The notes under the pieces are model-generated. The model was given only the letters and a program-made list of their open reading frames with translations, made no database searches and had not been told where the DNA came from. The translations under genes and the position numbers were made by a program. Positions 1-11,800 of a stretch of 64,000 nucleotides of DNA are shown here, in pieces; within the stretch, counting starts at the first letter, position 1, and every line of letters starts with the position of its first letter. The DNA comes from Nepenthes gracilis. Taxonomy: Eukaryota > Streptophyta > Magnoliopsida > Caryophyllales > Nepenthaceae. The stretch is taken from positions 12,686,037-12,750,036 of the forward strand of contig BSYO01000004.1 of NCBI GenBank assembly GCA_033239525.1. The letters are read 5' to 3'.

Positions 1-36
1 CTAGAAGGGGTTTATAATCTTTCTTTGACAGTCGAG
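1..36 (-). pseudogene. LINE reverse transcriptase relic, distal piece
   Basis: Read on the minus strand this short piece gives RLSKKDYKPLL, which fits the segment that follows the YADD block of plant L1-type reverse transcriptases (a RLS..D.KPL pattern). It lies on the far side of the solo LTR from the main LINE relic that ends near 3356, so it is probably the continuation of the same LINE. About 12 residues expected between the two pieces are missing. It is very short, so this call depends on the neighbouring relic. Confidence 0.45.
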
Positions 37-1473
37 TGATAATAGGTGACACACCCAAATATCTCAACGGGAGTTGATGTAATATCTCAACGGGAGTTGA
101 TGTAATATCTCAAATATTTTTTAGAATAAAAAAATAATAAGTTAGTTTTAATATTTATTTTTAATTACTGTTATGATTAAAATCTAATCTTTGGGCCTAG
201 TAAATTAAATGAATTGATGGGTTGGGCCTGAATATTTAAAATATTAATTAAAATTTAGAGTAAATAGTAAATTAATTAGGTAAATATTTATAATGTATTA
301 AGATTGGTTGAAAATAAATAAATAAATAAAATATTAAAAATTTAGGTTAACTTTTTGAATAGAAGTAATAAGATAACTAACTAAATAATAAATATTTTAA
401 AGAGAAATAAATAAATATATATAAATATATATATAATAATAATAGTAATAATAAATATATTATAACAATAATAATAATAATAATAATCGGTAAACGAAAG
501 AAGAGAGGAAAGAAAAGAAAGAAGAAAAAGAAAAAAAAGGAAAGAAAAAACAGAAGGAAAGAGAAGAAAAGGAAAGGGAGAGAGGAAGAAGGAAGGGAAG
601 GGAAGGAAAGGAAAGGGGAAGAAGGGGGAAAGAGGAACGCGCAGCAGGATCTGAGGGTTCAAATGAAGATTTCGACAAACCCTAAAAGTGGCTATTCCTT
701 CTTATTTAAGGGGGATTAGGATTAGGGAAGAGGGGAGGAAAGCTACGCCCGAGCCGAAGCAGCCGGAGGGAGTGTTGCCGTGAATTTTGAAGCCACCACC
801 GCCTCTGTAATCAACACCACCGTCTGGAGTCATGCTTGCCGCTGCCATCATTGATCGAAGCCAAAGCCACCATCACCAATCCGAACCGACCGCTTTAGTT
901 AAAGCCGTCGCCGCTATTTACCCAGGCCGCCGTTGACGTTGCTACTGAGCCGAAGCCGAGGCCACCATCGCAAACCCTAGCCGTCGCTCCAGGCAAGTGA
1001 AATCCCTCTCCTGTCATCCTCCTCGAATTTTTGCAAGCGAATCCGTATTATTCCACTTCTTTATTCAGTAATCGTGATTTCGTGAATTCCATCTCTCTGT
1101 GTGTTCTGAGACCCAATTTTCCTGATTCAAATCTGCTCTCCCTCTCTCTCTATGTACCACCGAGGTTGTTGAAATCAGGTTATGGGAGGGTTGTTCAGTG
1201 GAAAAATCGTGGTAATTGGTGGAAATAGGGAAGAAAATCAGAAACCGGGAAAACAAGGTTTTGTGTTTTGTTTTTTGGCCGTGGCTTCGTGAGCGAAGAA
1301 TTTGGGAATTGTTGATGTAACATATGTATATTTGTAAGTATAAAAGGATGCTGTATATAAATGCGTATAAATGTATATATGTGTAAGTATATGAGTATGC
1401 TGTGCGCGGTTTATGGACGTGGATACCATATATATGTACTGCATCTGTGTGTTGACAGTGTGGGCGTAGTCAG

Positions 1474-1740
1474 TGTGTGTGTGTGTGTGTTTGGTGGGTG
1501 AAGTAGTTGGGCTGGGTGTGTGTAGGTGTTGGGCTGGGCTGTGTGTGTGTATTTTAGTCGGCCAAGTGTTGGGCTGGGCTGTGTGTGTGTGTTTTGGTGG
1601 GCCGGGTATTGGGCTGTGTGGGTGTGAGTTTTGGTGGATGAGTAGTTGGGCTACGTGTGTGTGTGTGTGTTTGGTGGATGAGTAGTTGGGCTATGTGTGT
1701 GTGTGTGTTTGGTGGATGAGTAGTGGGCTGTGGGCTGAGT
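1474..1740 (+). repeat. GT-rich minisatellite, about 47-bp units
   Basis: About six imperfect copies of a unit made of (GT)n followed by TTTGGTGGATGAGTAGTTGGGC or close variants. Open frames across it are repeat artefacts. A (TA)n microsatellite follows at about 1847-1866. Confidence 0.75.
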
Positions 1741-1847
1741 TGGTGGAGGGCAGCACAGTGGGCCGTGGGTGGAGATTGGTGGATGGTGTACGTATATGTG
1801 TGTGATTTGTATATGGATATATGTAGTAATATAATTGGATGTATATG

Positions 1848-1878
<31 letters not shown>

Positions 1879-2202
1879 GCTAAAATGGATGGTTATATGT
1901 GTATGTATGAGAATAGAGATGGTAAAGCGTATAGAAGATATTTACGGTTGTGTATGTTAGCACACTTGAAATAATATTGATCGGTTACGTGATGATTCCT
2001 GTATCTCATTGATGAAACCCGATAAATGATTATTCGAGTTAATCTTAGTGGTGTGCGTATATTTTATTGGCACTCTATGGATAAGTAAAGGAGAGTATGT
2101 GAAGACTATACGGTAATCGGATGGATGGGAGTTCGTAGGACCGTAGAGTAGTCTATACTTACTGATTCCAATCCGGAGGATTGATGTCGTTAATATTGAG
2201 AA

Positions 2203-2790
2203 GGGATGCTTATAACCTGATGACCATCGTAGATAATGATATCTGGAATATCATTGGCGAGGGGTATCGGAGATGGTATGAGCATGCTATGGGTACAACC
2301 TCTGGGAGGACTGTAGGGATAGTGGGGATACTATGGATACTAGGTAATCTCGTGGTACTCACCCAACCGTTGGGGGTATAAATACGCGGCCTTTGGTTCA
2401 CTATGGTAGAATAAAGTCCAGGGAGATTCTTATTATTTCGTACGGTGGTGACCTCAAGTTGAGCTGATATCCAGATTCTTATTATCTCGTACAGTTAGTC
2501 GAGAGGGATGTTTATAACCTAGTGACCATCGTAGAGGATGATATCTGAGATATCATTAGCGAGGGGTATCGGAGATGGTATGACCATACTACGGGTACAG
2601 CCTCTGGGAGGATTGTAGGGGTAGTGGGGATACCATGGATACCAGGTAATATCGTGGTACTCATCCAATCGTTGGGGGAATAAATACGAGGCATTTGGTT
2701 CACTATGGTAGAATAAGGTCCATGGAGACTGCTGTCGTTCATACAGTTGTGACATCGCATTGAGCTGATGATCAGATTCGACAGAATCCA
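2203..2790 (+). repeat. Tandem duplication of LTR core promoter region, period about 302 bp
   Basis: Two head-to-tail copies begin at 2203 and 2505 with the same order of motifs: GGGATG(C/T)TTATAACCT, ACCATCGTAGA, GAGGGGTATCGGAGATGGTATGA, a TATA-like GGGTATAAATAC (2366) or GGGAATAAATAC (second copy), and a polyadenylation-like AATAAA (about 2411), which is AATAAG in the second copy. The copies differ at several per cent of positions. Confidence 0.8.
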
Positions 2791-3355
2791 TGTTGCTTCC
2801 TTAATACTTAGCCATTCACATGGCCTTCGGGTTGTGAACACGACATGTTATTGAGTCTCGGATAGTGGTTGATCTATTACCTGCTATCATTGATTTTATT
2901 TATTATTTTATTATCCGGGATACTTAATTGCACTCATCTATTATTGATTATGTTTACTTGCTGGGCATTCGACTTACTCTTATATTTTATCCACTCCAGA
3001 TTAGACAGGTTGATATCAGGATCAAGGAGATTACGCGACTTTTGGGTAGCCACCAGATAAAGGTGATATTAGAGTTCGAGGTTCTCCGAATGAGGATTTA
3101 AGATTTTTGATTTAGTTATTGTTCGACTTGTGTTAGATTTTCTTCATGAGAATTGATATTTTGGGATATCGGTGTCGTTTATTAAAATTATTATTATTGC
3201 TAATATGGCTGTTTAATTTATGATGCATTTATGAGGATCATTGATAATTTTTAATGATGTTGAGTTTATTGATGACGTGTAGTTGATGATTTTAGATGAC
3301 TTAAGATTTTAACCGTAACAGTTCGAGTTGGGTTCGGGGATCCGAGCTCGGGTTG

Positions 3356-3850
3356 TTACAGTTGACCTTGTTTGCAGCCCATAATGTTTTTGATGTCTTG
3401 TATAGTGTTCTCATTTGTGGTACAGAGAAGCAGTTCGTTTTTTTCTCTGTTAGCTGACAGCCCCAAAAGCTCTTCGAATTCCTTGAAACAACCATAAAGT
3501 ATTCTTATAGAATTTGCATCGGTCCTAGAGAAAAGAAGAAGATCGTCCGCAAAGGCAAGCATTACAGTTTGAGTTCGATCGCATTTCCAATGATATTTGA
3601 AAAAACTATTCTGACGAGCTTTCATTTAATGATTCCATTAGTACTTCCATAGCTAGCATAAAGAGATATGGCGATAGAGGATCACCCTGTTGAAATTCCT
3701 TTGCTCCCTTAATGAAACCAACTAATTCGCCATTTAGTTAATAGAAAAAGTAGTCGTGGTAATGCATTTAGTTAAAGAAACCAATGAACGTAGAACGTGA
3801 TCTACCTCAAACGCTACTTTCAATAAGGGACCTAGGTATGTATTTGCATT
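3356..3850 (-). pseudogene. LINE (L1-type) reverse transcriptase fragment
   Basis: Minus-strand translation shows, in order, CITTTTFSIN, LNGELVGFIKGAKEFQQGD, the finger/palm motif QGDPLSPYLF followed by MLAMEVL, then FADDLLLFSR with the catalytic ADD pair, and GLSANREKNE. This is the classic order of plant L1-like non-LTR reverse transcriptases. A stop (TAA) and at least one frameshift interrupt the frame near 3735-3760. No endonuclease region or poly(A) tail is visible. It is a 5'- and 3'-truncated relic, split on its distal side by the solo LTR. Confidence 0.88.
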
Positions 3851-4009
3851 ATTGAGTGTACGCATTCGCCTGCTTGTTTCAATTTGTCAAAATAAGTGTT
3901 TCCTTAACATACTGCCTTCCCTTTTCCATGTGCATGTATATATATGTGTTTACCTTGCAGGTTTACCCAACCTAGACTGTCCCTAAGTTGGGAGGGTCTT
4001 CACCCTCTC

Positions 4010-4250
4010 TTACTAAACCCTGATAATCTAAGCGGCCCATAAGTGGTCGAATATGAATCTCGTTCATCCGAGTGGCCCATTAGCGGTCGTATTTAAACCC
4101 TGTTCATCCAGGTGGTCCATAAGCGGTCTAGTATGAACCTCGGTCATCCGAGCGGTCCATTAGTAGTCGTATTAAACCCTGATCATCCAGGCGGCCCATA
4201 GGTGGTCGAATCTAAACATTGGTTATCCAAGTGACCCGTTAACAGTCAAA
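4010..4250 (+). repeat. Tandem repeat, about 40-bp units, six copies
   Basis: Units start near 4032, 4071, 4111, 4152, 4191 and 4231 with the shape (A/G)G(C/T)GG(C/T)CCATAAG(T/C)GGTCG followed by AT-rich spacer and TCATCC. Alternate copies match best, so a roughly 80-bp dimer is the higher-order unit. The array lies just past the 3' end of the antisense ORF, the same place as the 57-bp array in the element at 34183. Confidence 0.85.
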
Positions 4251-4640
4251 ATTTTAGGGGGCTAGTACAGCACACACAACGACCTCCTTTACGGGGAGAT
4301 AGCCTGATCAGTCAACAATGGTCGAAGGGAGAAAAATTCTTTTCCAAGGCTGGCCGCCCAAGTCAACACTTGGGCAGCGCCATCAGGCTTTACTCACAAG
4401 CCACCACTACTAGGCCAGCTAACACATACACGGCCGCCTACAAAAGAACCTAACGATTTCACTCATTTGGCAGCAATGTAATGGCCGCCAGCCAACTGAG
4501 TTAGCCGTCCAGTACAACAAGCATGCAAGCACAAAACAGTAAAAAGAAATAGACACAAAGTGGAAGAATTATTATTTTATTCCTTTCAAATGTATTATAT
4601 TATACATGATACAAAGGGAAGACCAAAAATCGAAAAAAGG

Positions 4641-5825
4641 CTAGGGAGGCGGCGGAGGTAGCGCCTGACCGTCTCGCGGATCCCTCACGAGACTTTCGTG
4701 GGTCTGGGCGGACTTGTTTGACATATTAAGCAGGTCCACCGAGAAATTAGGGTCAATAAGCCGCACGATATGCCGACACATATTGACCCCTTCCCACATC
4801 CGCGACCACATCAGCTGCTCAATCTCGTGGGGGCGTATCCAGAGGCTCAGGTGGTTCTCCAGCTCCATCAGCTACCCTCCAAGTTGGCTAAGACGTCCGG
4901 TGATCCGCTCGTTCTCCTCCGGCAGCCGAGCATTCTCCTCTTTCAGACTAGCATTCTCGACCTCTATATCGGCCAGAACGGTCTGCAAGGCGGCGGCATC
5001 CGACCGGTGCTCGCCTCAAAAGCGCCTTGACTTTGCATCCGGCCCGAGCAATCTTTGCCTCATTGTCAGAGATCATCCGGTCCGGCTGGTCAATCACCTT
5101 TGCAATGGCAGCCAACACCTTCTCCTTCTCTGGTCGCATCATAACCATCGGCGGCGGTGCCTTGAACTTCTGAACAGGGGAAGGCGATTCCCAGTTCACC
5201 TTTTTGGTCTCTACCTTAGAGACCAAGAAATCTCTCTTGAAGTCAGAGAGATGGGCCTTGACCAGTTTGGTCAGCCATTCCAAGGACGTCGTCTCCGCCA
5301 CAGACAGCATCCCCGTATAAACCTCCAGCACTTGCCCCAATCCTTTGCCAATGGCCAGGTCTCAGTCACCCTCACAAAGAAGAACCGATTCTTTCAGTTC
5401 TTCAGTGAGTCGTAGATGGCCACATTAACCTTTAAGCCACTACGTGGAACCAGGGAGATCCACTCTCCTCCCTGGTTTATCTTGAACAACCCCTTCACCA
5501 TAGACATCGTTAACCGCCTAGAATGCTTACAGAGAAAGATACAAAATGTGTAAATATACCGTACAGCATTGACGTGGAGCCGGGCGACGGGAACACGCAA
5601 AGCTTGGAGGATCGACTGTAAGTCATCCGGAAGAGGAAGATGGAGACCACTCATTAGGTGGGCTTCATACACCATTACGTGTCCCGCCGGTGGGGAGAAG
5701 GCCCTGTCGTCCTTGTCCGAAACCCCCCACGCGATGTCTTTGGGGATGTTGAACTCAATGCACAACTCTTTTACGTCATTCTCTCGTAGAATAGAAAAGA
5801 TATTGGCAACAGAGGTCGAAATCAT
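4641..5825 (-). pseudogene. Antisense ORF of family A element, Transposase_28-like with coiled coil
   Basis: It runs opposite to the retrotransposon. From 5825 the protein starts MISTSVANIF and contains VYEAHLMSGLHLPLPDDL, then ALRVPVARLHVNAVRYI, matching the pattern of the plant 'putative gypsy type transposon' domain (Pfam Transposase_28, named from memory). A TGA near 5394, where the related copy has a Trp codon, breaks the frame; after it KNRFFFVRVTETWPLAKDWGK is still readable. Further on come a Glu/Arg-rich coiled-coil segment (about 4900-4990) and a tail MCRHIVRLIDPNFSV ending near 4641. Frameshifts and stops make it a pseudogene. The same order of parts occurs in the antisense gene at 36846-38941. 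The true start is uncertain. Confidence 0.7.
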
Positions 5826-6343
5826 ATTTATAGAAGGTTTAGAGTTTTCTCTTTGGAATGAAAGCAGGTTGAAAACTATGAAGTAGAGTAGAAGACGTGG
5901 AAAATACTAAGTATAGAGGAGGAAAACTTAAACGGCAAGGTGCGAAACGGCTTAAACCTCCTCGAGAAGGCACACCATCATTACTGCCACGTGTCACATT
6001 CTAAATGGGCCTCTTTTCAAACAAATCTTCTGACACATTAATTGTTGGGATAGTAATTTAACCGTGTGAAGACACGTGTCCACTTTTAACCTGACAGGCC
6101 GGCTAATGGTCACGCATTACTCAGGGCTCATATAAAGTTCTCCAGAATCTGGCCAAAGACGGTCAACAGATCCGATTGACTCTCTTCTCCGGATCTAACC
6201 AAAGACGGTCAACAGATTTGGTCAACTTTCTTCTCCGGATTTGACCAGGACAGTCAACAGATTCTGTCAATGCCTCACCCATTCGTGGATTTTTCTAAAA
6301 TTTTCAAGCAGCAAAGGACAGTGAGGAGCATCCCATCATAAAT

Positions 6344-6385
6344 ATGCCGGAGGCAAAAATTTTGGCCACCGGCATGGGGGGCTAG
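6344..6385 (+). promoter_or_regulatory. Hairpin plus polypurine tract at the LTR edge, family A
   Basis: ATGCCGG (6344-6350) pairs with CCGGCAT (6369-6375); GGC (6352-6354) pairs with GCC (6365-6367) and a few A-T pairs close an A/T-rich loop. The 3' arm runs straight into GGGGGGCTAG, the likely PPT that primes plus-strand DNA synthesis, and the LTR starts at 6386 with TGATG. Confidence 0.7.
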
Positions 6386-7453
6386 TGATGGGTGTACTGT
6401 AAATGGGCTGGCCCAATAGTCAAAGACGGCCCAGATCTACTATTGGATGGTGAACATTAGCCTAACAGGAAATGAGGGCCGAATTCCTGAAAGGCCTAAA
6501 CATGCATCAGACGGTTAACGCCAGTGTTGACCGACTGAGGCATAGGCAGACGGCTTACTCGTGCTCAGGATGGTCAATCCGTGCATTGACTAGAATCACT
6601 GTAGTAACAGGTCAAGAATAAAAGGCTTTTCATGGGCCTAGCCCACTTGGGCCCACGCTCCAGCAGGCGATTAGCAACGGCTCTTTTACTAACTCTACGC
6701 CTTCCATAAATCCAACCAGCTCAAAAAAGGACGTTGATAAGATCGGCGTCTTTCTCATAAGGAAGGCACCAGATCTTTTCAATTCCTATCAAGTGAAGCT
6801 TTCCAATAGTAATATACTCGAAAGGAAGGCAAAAAATTTGGAAAGCCGCTACCCGCCAGAGAAGGAAACAATCCCAACTAATTAGATAACGCGTGCCTTC
6901 CTCACAAGGAAGGCCGCCTAAACATGGCGTAGGAGGTCACACCTTCCAACCAAGGAAGATCACCCAGCCGCCATTAAAAAGAACCATAGGGTCTTTGCTC
7001 AGGGCATGCGAACAACCACTCACACAACGCTTACTACTGCGCTCTTAACTATGCATTCGAAGACGATTTTGTACACGCTCTCTACAAAGCATCCTAACGT
7101 GCCGAGAGAAAGAACACAAATCAAAGGCATATAGGCGCTCTTCCTGTTGACAGACGCCTACTACCTTTACCCACCGTCTAGATTCAAGAGACGGTATTAT
7201 CTCTCTTTCATCTGGAAACCTACGTACGCTTACACTCTCCCTCTCAATTCTCATTTTCAGTTACCTCCCCAGATTTCGAAGGCTGTTTACTGACTTGAGC
7301 GTCGGAGTATTTTCGGTGGGATAACTTTTCGCCGACACACTGACCTCCTGTTCATTTTAGTGGTGTGCAGGATCCAAACTTGGTGAACGGAGCCGGAACT
7401 AGACAAGTGGATCAGCCTGAATTTGTTCGAAGTTTGGATTCAAGGACGCATCA
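6386..7453 (+). repeat. LTR of family A
   Basis: It begins TGATGGGTG and ends GGACGCATCA, so the ends form the inverted pair TGATG...CATCA. Its last 170 bp align with the reverse complement of 41440-41600, including GACTTGAGCGTCGGAGTATT and TTTTAGTGGTGTGCAGGATCC. No ORF of note. It is 1,068 bp against 1,205 bp for the solo copy. Confidence 0.85.
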
Positions 7454-8033
7454 TGTATTTTGTATTTAAACTAAATAATAATATTTTAATATTTTTGTAT
7501 TTAAATGGTAATTAATGATAGAAATAGTTAAAATATTTAAATAAAAAAGGGCTAAATAGATTGCTTTTTTCAATTGCCTTCTCAATATTTTATAAGATTT
7601 TGTGTCTACATTAGGGGAGAGGGGAGGGAGAAGGAGAGAATGCATCAAATGGAAGTGAATGACTATGATACATTTTTATAAGAGTTTCAATTCATGAAAT
7701 GAAATATGAACTAAGGATAGTTGATTTTAGATTAATTTTCATAAAAATAGATTATAATCAATTTTAGTACATATATTTGACAATAAATGAAAAATTAATT
7801 TCTGATCAATAGGTGATTAGAGCTGATACCGTAAAGCCTTAAGTAAAGATCACTTTATATAAAAAAATTGATTTCATTAGGTATTAGTAACATAACTGCA
7901 ACGCCTTTTTTTTTGTTCAATTAGAAAGATTGTAATCATCTATAGTATATTGCCTCTTTCATGAATAAATATGTGTACAACAGGACATTTTAATATACTT
8001 CAAATTTGGAATTGAAAAACAAAACCAAATCTG
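7454..8033. other. AT-rich spacer, no gene seen
   Basis: AT-rich DNA between the family A LTR and the copia element. Short open frames here lack any recognisable motif. Confidence 0.6.
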
Positions 8034-8038
8034 CTAAC

Positions 8039-8882
8039 TGTTGGCGGACAACGAGCGGCCTACTTAACAGAATACAAGAACAGTTTTAACTTGTTGGTCG
8101 GAATGGACGGCCAACTAATAAGGCACAATGAGTACTGTGAAGTAGAGACAGGAGAAGAGAAATGAATACTAAATTTTACGTGAAAAACCCTTCTAAATAA
8201 AAAAAAATCACGGGACATTAAGTCCACAAAGAATCACTAAATATGAGAAAATTACAGGAGGCAAAAATAAGAACAGAGTAAAAATAAATAAGGCCTCTCG
8301 ATTTGTTTTCACTCTCAGCTCTCTTTCTTTTCACTTTTACTCATTTATTACACTCTTATCTCTACTTGACCAGTGCCTTCTCTTTCTTCTTGTTATTGCC
8401 TTATCACCTATATCGTTATGTGCAAAGTGTACATACATATATACACGCCTCTCACAATAGCTTTGTGGTTGGTGCTTAACTTCCAAGGTCTACTTGCATG
8501 CGCACGTCTAGTCGTGTAGCAGGCGGCGCATGCCTGCTCCTGCAGACCGATCAGCCTTTGGAGTCCCGAGAATGACTTCTACCAACCACCCAAAAGGGCA
8601 GGTCAACTGTACACTTTTTAGGTATGGCAGTCGTTTAAGTCTCCCAATACTGACATGACAACTCGTTGTCAGGTAAGCTTCATATTATTTGGTCGACCAC
8701 TGTTTGTTGATCGGTCGAAGTAGCTCGTCCCGCTCCTTTAGGCGACTCTGACTTATGACGATCAACATATTGACCGGGAGAAGAGTTGACTCGGTCAACT
8801 TTGTTGGCCGAAATTTCTTCTTCTCAAAGACATTCGTACTCTGTTCAAGTCCTAAGGACTTCCACACGGAGTGATCCCAATA
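8039..8882 (-). repeat. Copia 3' LTR
   Basis: 844 bp, equal in length to its partner at 12912-13755. On the inner side (8883-8897) the minus strand reads CTACGAGGAAAAGTT, a likely polypurine tract. The LTR carries the motif TTTTTCACGTAAAA on the minus strand near 8175. Confidence 0.9.
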
Positions 8883-8892
8883 AACTTTTCCT

Positions 8893-11800
8893 CGTAGTAG
8901 TAAGGAAGTTAAGTTCATCATTAGGCCGACTTACAACGTGCCTCATTTTTCCATTTCGGTAGAATTTTGGTCATCATGTCTATTCCATTCTCTTAAGTAT
9001 CAACCTTTTCTAGTGACAGCAGGCCGGCTTCCAATACATCTCTTACCCAATGATATCGCACATAAATGTGCTTTGATCTGGAGCGGAGTGAGCAGTTCTT
9101 ACAATGATAAATGGCACTCTGATTGTCACAAAGTATTGCATACTTTTCTTATCTGAGGCGCAGTTCCTGAACGAACTTTTTCATTCATAACATCTCCTTA
9201 CAAGCTTCCGTCACGGTAATATACTCGACTTCAGTGGTGGAGAGAGTGACACACTTTTATAACTTGGACTGCCAGAAGACTGCACCTCCAGCAAATTTCA
9301 CCAAGTATCCGGAAGTGGACTTCCGATTGTCAACGTCTCCAGCCATATCAGCATACGAGTAGCCAACCACCTGAGGCTTGTTACTTTTAAGACACAAGCA
9401 CCTCTTGGAAGTTCCTCGGATGTATCTCAGAATCCACTTCACTGCAAACCAGTGCTCATTCCCTGGATTGGACAGAAACCGGCTGACTGTCCCAACAGCA
9501 AGAGCTATGTCCGGCCCAATGCAAACTAGAGCATACATGAGGCTTCCTATGGCTAAGGAGTAGGGAACGCCTCTCATGTATGTCTTCTCTCCGTCCGAAG
9601 ATGGACACTGGCGACTGCTCAACCTGCGGTGATTTGCTAGTGGAGTGCTGACCAACTTGGACTTGTCCATGTTGAAGCGTTGGAGCATCTATTCAAAATA
9701 ATTTTCTTGAGACAACCATAGTCTCCCTACCTCCCGATCGCAAATGCTTTTGACACCAAGAATCTGCTTCGCAGGTCCGAGATCTTTCATGGCAAAGGAT
9801 TACCCAAGTTGCTCATTCAATTTCTTTATCCGAGCAGCATTTCATCCAACGATCAACATGTCGTCCACGTACAGGAGAATGATAACAAAATCATCATCAG
9901 AAAATCTCTGTGTGAATATACAGTGATCACAAGTAGTCCACCGGTACCCTTGGCTGACCATGACTGACTCAAACTTATTGTACCACTGTCCCGGAGCCTG
10001 CTTTAAACAATACAGGCTTTTCCTTAGATGACAAACCAGTTGCTTTTTTCCTTTAGCCTTGAACCCTTCTGGTTGCTCCTTATAAATTTCTTCTTCCAAT
10101 TCACCATGAAGAAAAGCTGTCCGGATGTCCATTTGCTTCACTTTCAGGTTCTGGGCGGCTGCCAATCCCAACACAACCCTTATGGAAGATATCTTCACTA
10201 CCGGAGCAAAGATCTCATCAAAATCAACTCCCTTTCATTGACTGAAGCCTTTCACCACTAGTCGTACCTTGTATCTCGGCTGCTCAGTATCTTTGGGCAT
10301 TTTTAGTCAAAAGACCCACTTGTTCTTTAAGGCTCTCTTCCCCTTGGGAAGTTTGACTAGGTCGAATGTGTGATTTTCATGGATAGAATACATCTCATCC
10401 TTCATGGCTTCCAGCCACTTCTCCTTGTTCTCATCCTCCATAGCCTCTTCATAAATTTCAGACTCTCCAGTATCAGTGAGCATAATATACTCACTAGGCG
10501 ACAAACGGACGGATGACCATCTGTTTCGTGAGGATCGTCTGAAAGGCAGATCATTAGCCGGTTGAGGGATGACTTCATCCTCGCCTTCATCAGGAGTTAT
10601 TATTTCCTCTTCATTGTGATCGACCGCCTCAGGACCATTGTTCCCGCCTTCCTGAGATACTAGACGGACAATTTCGACACTTTCTTTGTCCGTCCGCTCG
10701 TCATCACACTTGGCTTTTCTATCAATATCCGTGATCGTTTCATTTTCAACGAAGGTTACGTCCCTTGACCGGACAAGTCTTCTTCCAGTTGGGTCATAGA
10801 ATCTGTACCGTAGCTCATCTTTCCCGTAGCCCAGAAAGACGCACTGCATTGTCTTTGGTTCCAACTTTGTCCTTTTGTCTCTTGAAACATGGATAAAGGC
10901 TTTACATCCAAACACCCGTAGGTGATCATAAGATGGCTCCTTATTCGACCATATCTTCTCTGGCACTTCACCCTTTAAGGGTTTACCGGATGACCTATTT
11001 ATAATGTAGGCCGCCGTCTTCAGTACTTCGGCCCAGAAGTGTCGAGGAGCTCAGCTTCCGAGAGCATACACCGTACTCTTTCTAGAAGTGTGCAGTTCAT
11101 CCGCTTAACCACTCCATTTAACTGTGGCGTCTTTGGAGGCGTCTTCTGATGCCTAATATCATGTGACCAACAGTAGGCATCAAAGGACCCTATGTACTCA
11201 CCGCCGTTGTCGCTTCGAATGGTCTTCATTTTCTTCCCCGTCTGTCACTCAACAAGGACATGAAATTTCTCAAATACACCAAGGACTTGATCCTTGGACT
11301 TCAACGGACAGACCCACAGTTTTCTGGAACAGTCATCAATGAAAGAGACAAAATATTGAGCTCCACCAAATGACTTTTCTTTGAATGGTCCACACACATC
11401 TGTGTGGATGAGATCAAGCAGTTCTACCTTTAAGGCGGACAAGTCTCCATGAAACAAGACTCTCCTCTGTTTGTCGGCTAAGCAGTGAGGCCATGTCCTT
11501 AATCCGTCCTTCTTTCCTCCGGCAATAAGGCCCTTCCAGGTCAGATGATTCAATCCGCGTTCACTCATATGGCCCAACCTCCTATGCCACAAGTCCTCGG
11601 TTTCCTTACCGGTAGCAACATTTACATCTCCGGCTGTTGCAAATGCCTTCATAATGTATAGGTTAGAGCACCTTTTTCCTCTTGCCACTTCCAAAGAGCC
11701 TCTGGCAAGTTTTCACTCACTTTCACAGAAGGTGCTACAATAACCTTTATCATCGAGCCAATCTACTGAGATGATATTAAGCCTGATGTCAGGAACGTGT

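Larger units (their letters stand above)
37..3360 (+). mobile_element. Probable solo LTR of a Ty3/gypsy (Tekay-like) element
   Basis: The segment starts near TGATAATAGGTGACACACCC and ends GGTTGTTACA, the kind of TGTAACACCC...TGTTACA termini typical of long plant chromovirus LTRs. No primer-binding site or coding region follows, so it is a solo LTR. It sits inside a LINE relic; flanks gtcga (31-35) and gttga (3361-3365) could be a decayed target duplication. Inside are a purine-rich tract (about 490-650), a GC-richer leader-like stretch (740-1010), a GT-rich minisatellite and a tandemly duplicated core-promoter segment with TATA-like boxes. ORFs here are low complexity. The exact left edge and the family name are inference. 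Confidence 0.55.
3960..7453 (+). mobile_element. Family A non-autonomous Ty3-type LTR element, 5'-truncated
   Basis: Only the 3' part is present: 40-bp tandem repeats, an antisense ORF, a hairpin with a polypurine tract (GGCATGGGGGGCTAG), and one LTR at 6386-7453. A second LTR of the family, as a solo LTR, lies at 41440-42644 on the other strand and fixes the LTR ends. No gag, PBS or 5' LTR is seen; the left edge, somewhere between 3850 and 3960 beside the LINE relic, is approximate. No target duplication can be assigned because the 5' end is lost. Confidence 0.75.

Noticed and set aside
381..678. Two Phe/Ser/Leu-rich minus-strand frames
   Set aside because: Translation of a purine-rich tract in the solo LTR; low complexity.
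1473..1974. Plus-strand Cys/Val/Gly-rich frames
   Set aside because: Translation of the GT-rich minisatellite.
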